Shown here one piece after another: positions 13,101-26,166 of a DNA stretch of 52,423 nt. The stretch comes from Nemertoderma westbladi (Eukaryota > Xenacoelomorpha > Nemertodermatida > Nemertodermatidae), in contig JAUCBJ010005796.1 in assembly GCA_032718475.1 (NCBI GenBank), forward strand, positions 1 to 52,423. Direction: 5' to 3'. Both the position numbers and the translations under genes were made by a program. The first letter of the stretch is position 1, and the number at the start of each line of letters is the position of its first letter. A model generated the notes under the pieces. That model saw nothing but the letters and a program-made list of their open reading frames with translations, was not told where the DNA came from and ran no database searches.

Positions 13101-15285
13101 CAGACTAGCCTCACTGAGGCAGTGAGGCAAAGACTAGCCTCACTGAGACACAGACTGCGCTTCACTGCGCAGTGAGGCACAGACTAGCCTCACTGAGGCA
13201 GTGAAGCAGAGACTATGCCTCACTGAGACACAGACTATGCCTCACTGCGCAGTGAGGCACAGACTAGCCTCACTGCGACAGAGACTATGCCTCACTGCGC
13301 AGTGAGGCACACACTAGCCTTACTGAGGCAGTGAGGCACAGACTATGCCTCACTGAGACACAGACTATGCCTCACTAAGACACAGACTAGCCTCACTGAG
13401 GCAGTGAGGCACAGACTATGCCTCACTGAGACACAGACTATGCCTCACTGCGCAGTGAGGCACAGACTATGCCTCACTGAGACACAGACTATGCCTCACT
13501 GCGCAGTGAGGCACAGACTAGCCTCACTGAGGCAGTGAGGCACAGACTATGCCTCACCGAGATAGTGAGGCACAGACTATGCCTCACTGAGACACAGACT
13601 ATGCCTCACTGAGACACAGACTAGATTGACTGCGCAGTGAGGCACAGACTAACCTCACTGAGGCAGTGAGGCACAGACTAGCCTCACTGAGACACAGACA
13701 GTGCTTCACTGCGCAGTGAGGCACAGACTAGCCTCACTGAGGCAGTGAGGCACAGACTATGCCTCACTGAGACACAGACTATGCCTCACTGCGCAGTGAG
13801 GCACAAACTAGCCTCACTGAGGCAGTGAGGCACAGACTATGCCTCACTGAGACAGTGAGGCACAGACTATGCCTCACTGAGACGCAGACTATGCCTCACT
13901 GAGACACAGACCAACCTCACTGAGGCAGTGAGGCACAGACTATGCCTTACTGAGACACAGACTATACCTCACTGAGGCAGTGAGGCACAGACTATGCCTC
14001 ACTGCGCAGTGAGGCACAGACTAGTCTCACTGAGGCAGTGAGGCACAGACTATGCCTCACTGAGACAGTGAGGCACAGACTATGCCTGACTGAGACACAG
14101 ACTATTCCTCACTGAGACACAGACTAGCCTCACTGAGGCAGTGAGGCACAGACAATGCCTCACTGAGGCAGTGAGGCACAGACTATGCCTCACTGAGACA
14201 CAGACTAGCCTCACTGAGGCAGTGAGGCACAGACTATGCATCACTGAGACACAGACTATGCCTCACTGTGCAGTGAGACACAGACTAGCCTCACTGAGGC
14301 AGTGAGGCACAGACTATGCCTCACTGATACACAGACTATGCCTCACTGAGACACAGACTAGCCTCACTGGGGCAGTGAGGCACAGACTATGCCTCACTGA
14401 GGCAGTGAGGCACAGCCTATGCCTCACTGAGACATAGACTAGCCTCACTGCGCAGTGAGGCACAGACTAGCCTCACTGAGGAAGTGAGGCACAGACTAGC
14501 CTCACTGAGGCAGTGAGGCACAGACTAGCCTCACTGAGACACATACTGTGCTTCACTGCGCAGTGAGGCACAGACTAGCCTCACTGATGCAGTGAGGCAC
14601 AGACTATGCCTCACTGAGACAGTGAGGCACAGACTATGCCTCACTGAGACACAGACTACCCTGACTGAGGCAGTGAGGCACAGACTATGCCTCACTGATA
14701 CACAGACTATGCCTCACTGCGCAGTGAGGCACAGACTAGCCTCACTGAGGCAGTGAGGCACAGACTATGCCTCACTGAGACAGTGAGGCACAGACTATGC
14801 CTCACTGAGACACAGATTATGCCTCACTGAGACACAGACTAGCCTCACTGAGGCAGTGAGGCACAGACTATGCCTCACTGAGACACAGACTATGCCTCAC
14901 TGAGGCAATGAGGCACAGACTATGCCTCACTGAGACACAGACTATGCCTCACTGCACAGTGAGGCACAGACTAGCCTCACTGAGGCAGTGATGTACAGAC
15001 TATGCCTCACTGAGACAGTGAGGCACAGACTATGCCTCACTGAGGCAGTGAGGCACAGACTATGCATCACTGAGACACAGACTATGCCTCACTGTGCAGT
15101 GAGGCACAGACTAGCCTCACTGAGGCAGTGAGGCACAGACAATGCCTCACTGATACACAGACTATGCCCCCACTGAGACACAGACTAGCCTCACTGAGGC
15201 AGTGAGGCACAGACTATGCCTCACTGAGGCAGTGAGGCACAGACTATGCCTCACTGAGGCACAGACTATGCGTCACTGAGACACA
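4152..15285. repeat. Palindromic satellite array, about 11.1 kb
   Basis: The array is built from two interleaved short modules: a 22-bp unit CACAGACTATGCCTCACTGAGA, and a 29-30-bp unit in which GCCTCACTG and its reverse complement CAGTGAGGC flank a 2-3 base spacer. Frequent variants close the spacer to give the perfect 20-bp palindrome GCCTCACTGCGCAGTGAGGC. Modules are joined by ACAGACTA linkers. No open reading frame of note runs through it. It starts at the tail of RTE-like copy 1 and ends inside an RT coding sequence. Sub-blocks recur at fixed offsets of 2,121 bp and about 6.06-6.08 kb, so the array grew by segmental duplication as well as by unit slippage. Confidence 0.97.
8234..12475. 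repeat. Two adjacent 2,121-bp higher-order copies in the satellite
   Basis: Rare variants repeat at exactly 2,121 bp: GGCACAGCCTATG (8,331 and 10,452), TTCCTCACTGCGGCGTGAGG (9,110 and 11,231), CAGTGATGTA (8,931 and 11,052) and ATATCTTGAC (10,171 and 12,292). The left edge is placed near the CTGATACACAG variant at about 8,234 and 10,355. A third partial copy of the left half lies at about 14.3-15.15 kb. Confidence 0.85.
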
Positions 15286-15591
15286 TGACATGGCGGATGA
15301 CATCGCCCTGTTCTCTAATACGCTAGCAGATGCACAGCTTCTACTAAATAAAGTGGAGAGGGCTCCTAAGGAGATTGGATTGCATATAATTCTACCAAGA
15401 CGGAATTCATGACTTTTAATGTTGATGGAAACTTGACAACCATTGATAATATCCAACTAAGGAAGGTTGATGACTTCCAGTACCTAGGATCATGGATAGA
15501 GAGTAGCAAAAATGACATAGAAGTTAGTAAAGCAAAGGAATTGCAATTAAGCTCTATAAAAATATTATATTATAAAAACATAAAGTTCTAA
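15286..15591 (+). pseudogene. Reverse transcriptase fragment, second RTE-like family
   Basis: Translation begins right at the satellite edge with MADDIALFSNTL, the polymerase catalytic block, followed after a one-base frameshift near 15,395 by TKTEFMTFNVDG and then VDDFQYLGSWIES. This order (ADD, TKTEFM, FxYLGSWI) is the palm-thumb region of RTE-group RTs. The wording differs from the copies at 1.3 kb and 41 kb, so it is a separate family. Everything upstream of the ADD block is replaced by satellite, and the coding sequence fades into AT-rich DNA at about 15,560. It is a non-functional remnant. Confidence 0.8.
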
Positions 15592-15740
15592 AAACAATCA
15601 TATAAAGTTCTTTATATTTACGTACTCAAGGTTATCATGGTTTACAATACGATGTTACAATCAGTAAAAATATTATGACAATTACCTCTTCCCGCTCTTC
15701 CCACCCTTCTCTCCTCTACTCTCACGTTTCTTCTCTCCTC

Positions 15741-16377
15741 TCACGCAATCTCTTTCTTCTTACACAATTCCTTGTCTACTTCTATCCGTTCAACCTCCCT
15801 CTTTCTACGAGCACCTTCTTTCTGTAACCGAAACTCAGCCACCTTTGCTTCCCCCTCTAGACTTTTTGCCTCAGACATACCACTATATCCCGAAGCCCGT
15901 GAACTTCCTTTCACCACTTTGCCCGTATGGACCGACCTACCACTCTCCATACTGTATATAGACAGAGTCCCACTACCTTTTCCTGTTACACTCCGTACAC
16001 TAACACATCCCAATGTATCCTTGTGTGCCACAATTCTCCTTCTAGCCTCCTCATATGCGCCCGCAATCCATCCTAGTTCTCCAGGTATAATATCCCCATT
16101 CAAATACGCCGCTTTCTTACACCATCATGCCTGTCCCTACAACCGGCTCAAACTATCCGTACTAGCTACTGCGTCTACACCTCCCCCTCCAGTGATGAAT
16201 GCCCGCACCTCATCCTCAACTTTCTCCAACCTCTCCAATTCCACCTTAAACCTATCCATGGGCCTCACTTCCTCACTCTGCCCACCTGCCGGTACACACA
16301 CACTCACTACCCTCTCCGCAATAGTTGACCCCGAATTATCAGGGGACTGTAATGGGTTTGCACTATGTTCAGCATAA
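15741..16377 (-). pseudogene. Gag-like charged protein remnant, unrecognised family
   Basis: One minus-strand frame runs from 16,377 to 15,741 with only two in-frame stops close together near 16,130-16,145. The product is acidic and basic rather than hydrophobic, includes a likely helix around RFKVELERLEKVEDE and ends in a strongly charged coiled-coil-like stretch with ARRKREVERIEVDKE. That layout, a low-complexity N-terminus followed by charged coils, resembles gag proteins of LTR elements, including the two gag copies near 32 kb and 50 kb. I do not recognise the family. The plus-strand reading of the same bases is a Ser/Pro-rich shadow. Confidence 0.45.
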
Positions 16378-16896
16378 ATAAAATAAGATAAATATTACGA
16401 ATGAAAAATAATGAATAATACCAAGATATGCAGATATATTCGGACAAAGAAGAATACAGATTTATTGTTCTGGTACCGGTAGGTGAAAGTGAAAGTATCC
16501 TAGTTATACCGGTAGGCTCTTAATTGCAGTGTGTTATTGCCACAAAATATAGTCCAATATTATTATGCTACGCATAGGTGATAACATTCCACCATAGGAC
16601 GACACCTCTTCACTACTATCCATGGCACACACTACACAAGAAACAGTCACTCACCAATCTTAAACCACAACCCCACACTAATATCCGGTACTCGAAGCGT
16701 CGAAGGACCATGTGCGCGCCAAAACACGCCGAAAACCCGCGACATCCCGGGGTGTGAACTAAGAGGATTCTTTGTGGGGGTTGGGGGAGAAGGGTAAGGT
16801 TTATAAAGCCACACTTTGGTTAGGATGGGGATGTGGGGACTACAGAGGCGCCAGCGAGATCGGCCGACAACAAAGGTAGGGCTGTTAGCTGACAGT
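16378..16896 (-). other. Putative 5' leader of the gag-like insert
   Basis: On the minus strand this part precedes the gag-like frame. It contains a TTTATAAA box, a possible short first exon starting at 16,623 (MDSSEEVSSYGG) and an AT-rich stretch before the frame opens at 16,377. A spliced first exon is possible but no convincing donor-acceptor pair was fixed. Confidence 0.3.
16800..16808 (-). promoter_or_regulatory. TATA-like box (TTTATAAA)
   Basis: Read on the minus strand the box lies about 180 bases upstream of the candidate start at 16,623, inside GC-rich DNA where a chance match is less likely than in the AT-rich flanks. No initiator was identified. Confidence 0.25.
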
Positions 16897-16992
16897 ATCA
16901 GTAAAAATATTATGACAATATAGTGAATAATAATATAAATAATTAAGGTATAATAATAATCATATAATCAACCGCAATATAAATTGCCCAAA

Positions 16993-18149
16993 CTATGTCG
17001 CTAAAATAATAATAATAATAAAAAACATCCTTCTGTTTGGATGGGGTTCCGTATAGACTACTGGAGAAATGAAACACAGGTCATCTGCATAAAATAAGTG
17101 ATTTAAAAGACTCTTTCCAACTTTACATCCAAAATTAGATTTGTTTCTACACTTAAGTCTTGTCATATAAATGTTAACTAAGATGGGGCTGAGCAAACTT
17201 CCTTGATGGACACCATTTGAAACCAAAAATGCACCGGATGTAGCAGAACCCCAGCTAATACAAATTTGTTGGTAAGAATACCAAAAGATACACTTAGTTC
17301 AATTAGTTCAAGTAGCTTTCGAAAAAGTTTACTACAGTATGATTAACGTGGTCAAACGCTTTCGAGGCGCCTAGGAAAGCAGTATACACAGGTGTGTCTT
17401 TACTAATGTATAAGTGAATTGTTTGTTTTAAGGCAAAAATACACATTTCTGTACCTAGGCCCTCTGCAAAACCGAACTGGTTGTCAGATATATTGGAATG
17501 CATGACAATGAGCCCTTGCAATCACGTTTCCAATACCTTTGAGCCTGCTGTAGCATTGGCTATGGGTTGGTAATTCGAACGTTCGCTTATACTAGCGTTT
17601 TTATCTTTAATAATAGGCAACAAACTAGAATTAATTAATGATTGAGGCAAAAACCCATGAGTTATAAAAGAATTGTAGCACATAACCAGTAAAAGGTTAC
17701 CACCAAAAAAATAACTTTCAGGGAAGATGTCATCAAACCCGGCAGCCTTTCCACTCTGCAGACCGTTGATGGCATCTTTCACCTTATCAGCAGAATATGG
17801 ACATTATCGGAGCCGTCCCATTCAGAAAACTTACAAAGTAGATAACAAAAGTAGATTCAATTTCAGATACAGGGACATAATTAAAAATATCATAATAATT
17901 AGATTTGAACAAATTGGCGATTTCTTCCTCAGTGTGGGTGGTACCGACAGAGGTTGCTAAACCCATTTTAGTATTTGTTGCTTTTTTATTGAACCCCAAA
18001 AATCTTTTCTTGAATTAATAGCCGGGAGCGGCTAGGCGATCTGCTCGCAAAGCATCTTCCTCCCGTTTGCAATTTCGGAGAGCCAATTTAAATTTGGCGG
18101 CCGTTTTTTTCTTTACCTCCCAAGCAAGCCCAAACCTAGGCCGCCTCAC
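16993..18149 (-). pseudogene. Jockey/CR1-like non-LTR reverse transcriptase fragment
   Basis: Read on the minus strand, the blocks come in the order of a LINE polyprotein: an endonuclease-RT linker (KLALRNCKREEDALRADRL, about 18,090), an EEIANLFKSNYYDIF helix, SGKAAGFDDIFPE, SLLPIIKDKN and SNYQPIANAT (fingers), DNQFGFAEGLGTE, the first catalytic block as FLGASKAFDHVNH, GVHQGSLLSPILVN, and the second as LFYADDLCFIS near 17,090. The first catalytic block normally reads FLDASKAFD, so a Gly replaces the usual Asp. Several frameshifts and stops separate the blocks. The 5' side stops at the RTE scrap at 18,150; the 3' side is lost just after YADD and replaced by TTA repeats. Confidence 0.82.
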
Positions 18150-18367
18150 TACTTTGGCAGCCTCATGGAGTGAATAAGCATGGTGGACAGCCCATGACTT
18201 TCTTGTGACGCATCTTAAAGGACACTGGCCTTGAAGATGCGGATGATCTAGCAAATGTCATGGGTGATAGGGAGTTGTGGCGGCGCAATTTTGTTGACAA
18301 GCCGGCACAGCATTCTTGAAAATGCACCTGCAATGCAGCATGCCGATCCTAGTAGTAGTAGTAGTAG
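18150..18367 (+). mobile_element. 3' scrap of RTE-like element (same family as 1.3 kb copy)
   Basis: The sequence matches the last 200 bases of RTE-like copy 1, from ACTTTGGCAGCCTCATGG through LANVMGDRELW coding and the GCAGCATGCCGATCC end, and carries a clean (AGT)n tail of about five units. It is a heavily 5'-truncated insertion next to, and in opposite orientation to, the Jockey/CR1-like fragment. Confidence 0.9.
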
Positions 18368-18954
18368 GTTAGAAGGTTGGGTGTAGTTTGAGTTAAGAGC
18401 TTGGTTTTTTTTTTATACTATGAATATCATTTTAAATGATTAAATGTTGGTTAAATGTTGTTGGGGTTAGTTATTTACAATTATTATTTACCAATTCACC
18501 TAAAAGTGGCATTAAACAGATTCTTCGCCGCGTAAGTTACTGTACCAGCAGTTCCTATTTAAAGATTTTCCTCCAACCTACACTCAGACGACAGTAGTAT
18601 CTAAATTTCGCAAGATAAAAATAATTAGCTAGATTTAATAGTACTGTTCCGTGTTTATGAGGATGATAACCACCTGCAGTTCTACAGATTAAACTTCTTG
18701 CATATTTTTACTATTTGTAATCCTTTGGAAATGATACTTGGCAGGTATTTATCTACTTTATACAACCTAAGCCTTATGTTGTACGTAGTATATAGATATT
18801 TGAAAAGTAAAACAACTTCAGTCCTTTTGTTTGAGAGAACACTCAATCATGTGATGTTTTGTTAAGTTAAGTTAATTAATTAATGTAATGTTTGGAATGG
18901 TGAATAGGCTTGTGAACTTGAAAGCCGTGGCCGAAGGGCCACGGGCTTTCTAGT
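18368..18954. other. AT-rich spacer
   Basis: No gene is visible. The only structured part is the GC-rich hairpin at 18,920-18,950. Confidence 0.55.
18920..18950. other. GC-rich hairpin with GAAG loop
   Basis: GAAAGCC and GTGGCC pair with GGCCAC and GGCTTTC around a GAAG loop, with one unpaired G. It stands out in AT-rich DNA immediately before the + BEL LTR-like block. A similar small hairpin (GGGCTACGGCCC) sits at the 3' end of the RT fragment at 38.88 kb, so it may mark the 3' end of a lost LINE. Confidence 0.45.
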
Positions 18955-19261
18955 AAGGACATAAATATATTAACGCATTAATCACCGCATCACATCTCAA
19001 TACTACCAAACTTCATGAACACATACTGACTGTTCACCGCACTGTTTTAATGCTGTTTTATATTGTGTTAATTGTTGTTTATATTAATGGATGTTATATT
19101 TGGAGAAGACCGTTAAATAATCGTAAACCCCTCAATCTTCTTGATTACTGAGGTAAGCGGAGAAAGAGTTTACTGGTAGCAACTGTGACTCAAATTATAG
19201 TGGTTTTTGTGTGAATTAAATGCTATTTCATAATCCCTACATGTGTAAGTTGCTATCCTCC

Positions 19262-19269
19262 TTATATAT
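19262..19269 (+). promoter_or_regulatory. LTR TATA-like box
   Basis: TTATATAT within CCTCCTTATATATGATCA is conserved in all three LTR copies (inverted near 27,425 and 47,682), the strongest conserved block in the LTR and the expected place for Pol II initiation. Confidence 0.55.
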
Positions 19270-19339
19270 GATCAAAATCTGTGACGGTCGGCAAATTAGT
19301 GTGAATTAGTGTGAAGTAGAGTGAAGTCGTGTGAAGGTT

Positions 19340-19345
19340 AATAAA
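19340..19345 (+). terminator. LTR polyadenylation signal AATAAA
   Basis: GGTTAATAAAGCAT lies about 75 bases downstream of the TATA-like box and is kept in the two inverted copies (27,350-27,355 and 47,616-47,621), consistent with the end of an R region. Confidence 0.55.
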
Positions 19346-20718
19346 GCATCTCCTAAAGAATGCGCTATTTACAAAACTCTGTGGCCATCTAGTTGTGATT
19401 AGTGTAAGTCATAACTCTGTTTTTATACTTAAAGCGCCACGTCCTAAAGGAACTGTTAATATTTCCCCAAAAATAAATATAGTTGTCAGAGATTATATAG
19501 TAGCGATCAATCGAATAATACAAAGTAGCCTACACCGCAATAACTTCCTCTGGAACCCGAATCTGTGACCCAGATCAAAGTATGGAACATCCCAGACCGA
19601 AGTCTAAGTCCCCTCCTACTGTAAGAAAGGTTATCCCTACAGTAGTGGTATCGGACCCTAGGCTAGTAAAGCACCATAGGTCTATTATAGGCACTAGGGC
19701 TCAAGTTAAGCGAGACCAAGAGATGGGTGCCAAACAACAACAGTACCCGAACCGAGAAATTATTCCTCAACTGCATAGTAACTCTAGTTCCGACACTGAA
19801 GAGTTAACGCCTGAGATTGGAACAAGGATGGAAGAAGCGGTTTATCCAGACCCACTTCTAATTCTTCCTGGAGCAGTACTCACTAGAGTACTTGTAGCTG
19901 TAGAAGAACATCAAACAGATTGGATGAGAAATAAGAGATCGACCAGGGACAGTTATGCAGGATACCCGATGGAAGAACTAAGGTCTATTGTAGAGAATCA
20001 ATGGAACTTCCCCGGACCCGGACTCCCATTTAACTTATCGGAAGCTGCCTGAAAAGACTTATACCAAATGGGTGTAGTGAGGGACACCAGAGATCCCGCT
20101 GTATGGAAGAGGTCAGCAGCAGGATATGTCCAGGGATTCTTCAACTCCTTGGAAACAATTGAAATTCAATTATTTCCATAACCTCAGGGACCTCAAGTGC
20201 AGGGAAAGCTGCTTTACCAAGTGAGAGAACGTATCTTAAGAATCAGATTAATCCTTTCAGCCTTTGAAGAGGCCTCGAAGAGAAGTCAAGACATGTCGTT
20301 GCAAGTGGCTGTAAAGACTTGTTTCCAACGAGTGAATGTTAAAGTCCAGGGGACAACTCAATGGAGGGTTCAGCTAACTGAACGCATAATCCACAGAGAA
20401 TCAACCGATGCAACCTTTTCTCACGTGGAAGGTGTGGCGGTATCCGAAAACCCTAAGAAGAAGGATGCTATTGACATCTATCTGTCGGATTATCAACGAT
20501 TTATAGGTGACAAAGAGCTAAGGAGACGGCTAGCTGGACTTCACCCCAATAGTGAAGGAGCCAAATTTATTTTGAACTCTTTAGATGCGGAGATATTAGC
20601 CTCGGAGCAGGCTAAATTTGATGAAAGCATTCTCATCGCAATGGACAAAGAAGAACAAATAAAGAAAAAAACAGATAGAAGACTGAAAGGTAGCTGCAGC
20701 AGCGGCAGCGGCAGCGGC

Positions 20719-23261
<2,543 letters not shown>

Positions 23262-24934
23262 GCAGTGGCAGAAGCAGAATGGAAGGCATCTGAAGCGACA
23301 GTCCAACTAGAGTTGGAGAATTTTCAGGCGAAACAAGATTACTTAAATAAAGAAAGAGCAGCTACTCAGATGCAACCACTGAGTCGATCTACTCCCAGAA
23401 GACAGGGATTTACCTCCTCGGATGAAGGTGATACAACTGATCCCGAGGGTAAAAGTAATAAATCTTGTTTAAATGGACGTAGAAGAGCGCTTCATAGGCA
23501 TAAGTTACCTAACTTACCCCCTGCGGTGAGAAGGGAGCTAGGTAGTGTAGACTTAAGTAATTGAGAGCCAACAGCCCAAATTATAAGAGTAGAAAGACTC
23601 CCCACTATAGTAGATGAGCCAGAAATAATTAGGCCTGTTAGCGAAGCCACTCCCTTAATAGAGACACCTTTGCTCCCAGAACCTAACTCTAAATTCCCTT
23701 TACACAGTACCAAACTACCCATGCCCAGTAGACAACTGCCAGAATCTCAGACAGTCATGGACGCCGAGCAAGAAATAATAAACAGATTGTCGCCCGTCAT
23801 CCCAATGTGCCATCCAGCTACGATGTTGGCAACTCCCGCCTCCGCGGTTGAGTGGATGGACGAGGGACGACGGGGGATGGAGCAGTTGCTCGGACAGCTA
23901 GAGGCCAATAAGGCCAGGTCTTCCAAACAAGTCCGAGAATTAGAAGGGACTGTTCAGCTGTTAAAGGGAACAGTGAGAGAGAATAGGTTAGAGCTGCAAG
24001 AACTATAGCAAAATATCGCTCTCAAGCGCGATAAATTAGTAAATATACAAATGGGTATACCACCACCCTCTGTAACAATGTGTCAGTCCGTTAGGTCTGA
24101 AGTATTTCATGCGCAAGGTGTGGAGCTTACACGCATCTATACTGCTAGCGAAGTAGAGACTCTGATAGTAAACCCTATTAAGGGTATTAATAAGCCTGTT
24201 GATAATGATATCCCATACCGATCTGATAATAATCCGAAAAATTTATATACCGATAATTCGATATTAAATAATACGATGGCTCAAAAAAGTTTTACACGTC
24301 AGATGGCTAGAACGGAAGCCCGTCATGCGGTAAAGGTGGGAGAGGTCGTCAAGTTCAATGGAGATGAGATGAAATGGTTACCTTTTAATGAATATTACAA
24401 AGATAACATACATAACTCCATACTATCCAGCGGAGAGAAACTACGATTCCTAATCGAGTGCTTAGAAGGACCTCCCAAGTTAATGGCGTTAAAGTTTATT
24501 GGACATCCAGACGGATTGAGACAAGTTTGGGATACCCTAAACATCAGCTATGGTAACAGGACTAACATAGCTAGATATTTGTATGCGAAATTAGTAGCGC
24601 CCCGAAAGTTTCTTAGCAGCGGGATTATAGAGTTTTCCGATGAGATTCAGGAGATCTGTAGACAACTAGACTGGTTGGGTAAGTCTCAGGAATACCAGAG
24701 TTCTATGGTTGTAGGAGCCGTATCATCAACTTTACCAAAGGGTGGAGTAGGTACTCGCTGGGACAAAAAGGTTCTCTATCTGATGGACCAACAACATAGA
24801 GACCCTACCATGGCTGATCTCATGTTGTTCTTAAACGGAGAGGTAAGATTACAGCTCCTAAAACAGTCTAGATAGAAGATACTGGAAAGTAAGGTAAGTG
24901 AAAAACCCATTACTAGGAGAAAGGTTATCTGAAA

Positions 24935-25135
24935 GAGGAAGGTCGTTATGAAATTGGTCTGCCATTCCAATGGAGAGAACCCAGCTTCGTGAATAACCAA
25001 CCTTTAGTGGAAAAAAGAATCGCACAACTGCATCGGCATTTGATGGCTAACGATCAAGCCAAGGAAATGTATAAAACTCAATTAAAAAAGTTTATAGACA
25101 AGGGATTGTTGTTGTACCAGGCTCCGAGCAACTAG
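24935..25135 (+). pseudogene. BEL/Pao RT N-terminal fragment, plus copy
   Basis: Sixty-seven codons read EEGRYEIGLPF, REPSFVNN and VEKRIAQLH, the region just before the polymerase fingers in BEL/Pao pol. The same block occurs on the minus strand at about 26,115-25,970. Similarity ends near LKKFIDKG (about 25,107), where the inverted copy begins, and the last codons are read from the other copy's antisense. The protease that should precede it is missing, so gag and pol were joined by a deletion near 24,880-24,930. Confidence 0.8.
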
Positions 25136-26160
25136 GATTACAGGACTAATGAATCCCAATGGGTCAAAGTAAGTGCTCAGAATACTCAGGTAAATCCGCT
25201 TAGTTCGAATGGGATTTTCACGCTGTTTCAGTTGGAAAAATAAAATGTCTCTCTCCATGTCCCATTTCAGTCCAAGGGTTTTAGTTTCGGGGAGATTGTC
25301 CTTAATGATGTCAATATCTTTAACACCTCTATCTTCCACTGGGATTGATTCCAGGAACTCACAGGAGTTACTAGTGAATTTGGTTAGGCGAAATCCACCT
25401 CGTTGTAAGCACTCTACCATTCCCTTGGCAACATCAATTGCTTCTTACACCGATGGGAGGGACTTTGGGTTGTCATCCATATCAATATCCTGTTTGATGT
25501 TGTTGATAACCGCTTTAGAGAAGGCATCTCTATTATCGTTGGCAGTGGTGCGCACTACCGAACAAGCGTTTGAGGGGCTCGATATGATCCCGAAAGCCTG
25601 GATTGTCATCCAGTACTCCACCGGTTTTAGGTTGAGGTCTCCTTTAGGCCACCACAGAAGTTGTAGGCTATCTCAATCCCTACCCAACGCTTTAACTTGT
25701 AGAAACATGCCTTCAATGATGGAGGCGAAGGCGATAGAATATTGCTGTAGTTGTAATAATATTCCCAACAAAGATTGGAGTAAGTTGGGTCCTGACAACA
25801 GTTCTGAGTTTAGGGATTGTCCCATATAAGGGGCGGAGCCGTCGAATACTACCCGGACTTCATATGGTTTACTGGGCTTAGGAACATAATGATGTGTCAA
25901 GTAATACGTTCTTTCCGTTATGGGTGTTTCCTCCGGCACTCGCTCCGCGTATCCTTTGTCGATGAATTTTTTAGGTGCATCTTATACATCTCTTTGGCTC
26001 GATTGTTAGATGATAAGCGCTGATGCAATTGTGCGATTCTCTTTTCAGCTCAAGGTCGGTTATTAACGAAGCTGGGTTCTCTTTGCCTAAAAGGCAGACC
26101 AATCTCGTAACGACCCTCCTCTTTTATATCGCGTATAGTTGTCACCTGGACTTGCTTAGC
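25112..26160 (-). pseudogene. BEL/Pao reverse transcriptase, minus copy
   Basis: Landmarks in order are KEEGRYEIGLPF and REPSFVNN, RTYYLTHHYVPKPS, VRVVFDGSAP, NLLQSLLGILL, a block FASIIEGMFLQVKAL, LWWPKGDLN, the second catalytic block as DIDMDDNPKSLP (about 25,480), RGGFRLTKFTSN, TLGLKWD and FDPLGFISPV. In working BEL/Pao RTs the third block reads like ADIEGMF; here Ile replaces the catalytic Asp. In-frame stops lie at about 26,047, 25,673 and 25,446 and a one-base loss near 25,975 shifts frame. The catalytic and thumb blocks agree well with Pao RTs, so the assignment is firm although the gene is dead. RNase H and integrase are lost at the inverted junction. Confidence 0.88.
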
Positions 26161-26166
26161 TCTCTC

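Larger units (their letters stand above)
15660..16919. mobile_element. GC-rich insert flanked by a 23-bp direct repeat
   Basis: An identical 23-bp sequence starting ATCAGTAAAAATATTATGAC lies at 15,660-15,682 and 16,897-16,919. Flanks are strongly AT-rich while the 1,214 bp between is GC-richer and coding-like on the minus strand. This is what a long target-site duplication around a retro-inserted sequence looks like. There is no poly-A or simple-repeat tail at the minus-strand 3' end, so the insertion route is unclear. Confidence 0.7.
18955..19550 (+). repeat. BEL/Pao LTR (5', lacking its outer U3 part)
   Basis: Alignment by eye to the inverted copies at 27.1-28.07 kb and 47.3-48.6 kb begins at about GGACATAAATATATTAACG and runs to about 19,550. 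The first 300 or so bases of the other copies, which start TGTAAAAGC, are absent here. Conserved inside are the TATA-like and AATAAA motifs listed separately and the GCGCCACGTCC block near 19,434. TGGAACCCGA at 19,551 could be a primer binding site, but the matching tRNA was not identified. Confidence 0.8.

Noticed and set aside
4152-15285. CRISPR-like array
   Set aside because: Repeats are palindromic but there are no unique spacers, no cas genes, and the context is clearly eukaryotic. It is satellite DNA.
15772-16377. 201-codon plus-strand frame, Ser/Pro/Leu-rich
   Set aside because: It is the antisense of the charged gag-like frame; its composition is what antisense of Glu/Arg/Gly codons gives and no domain is seen.
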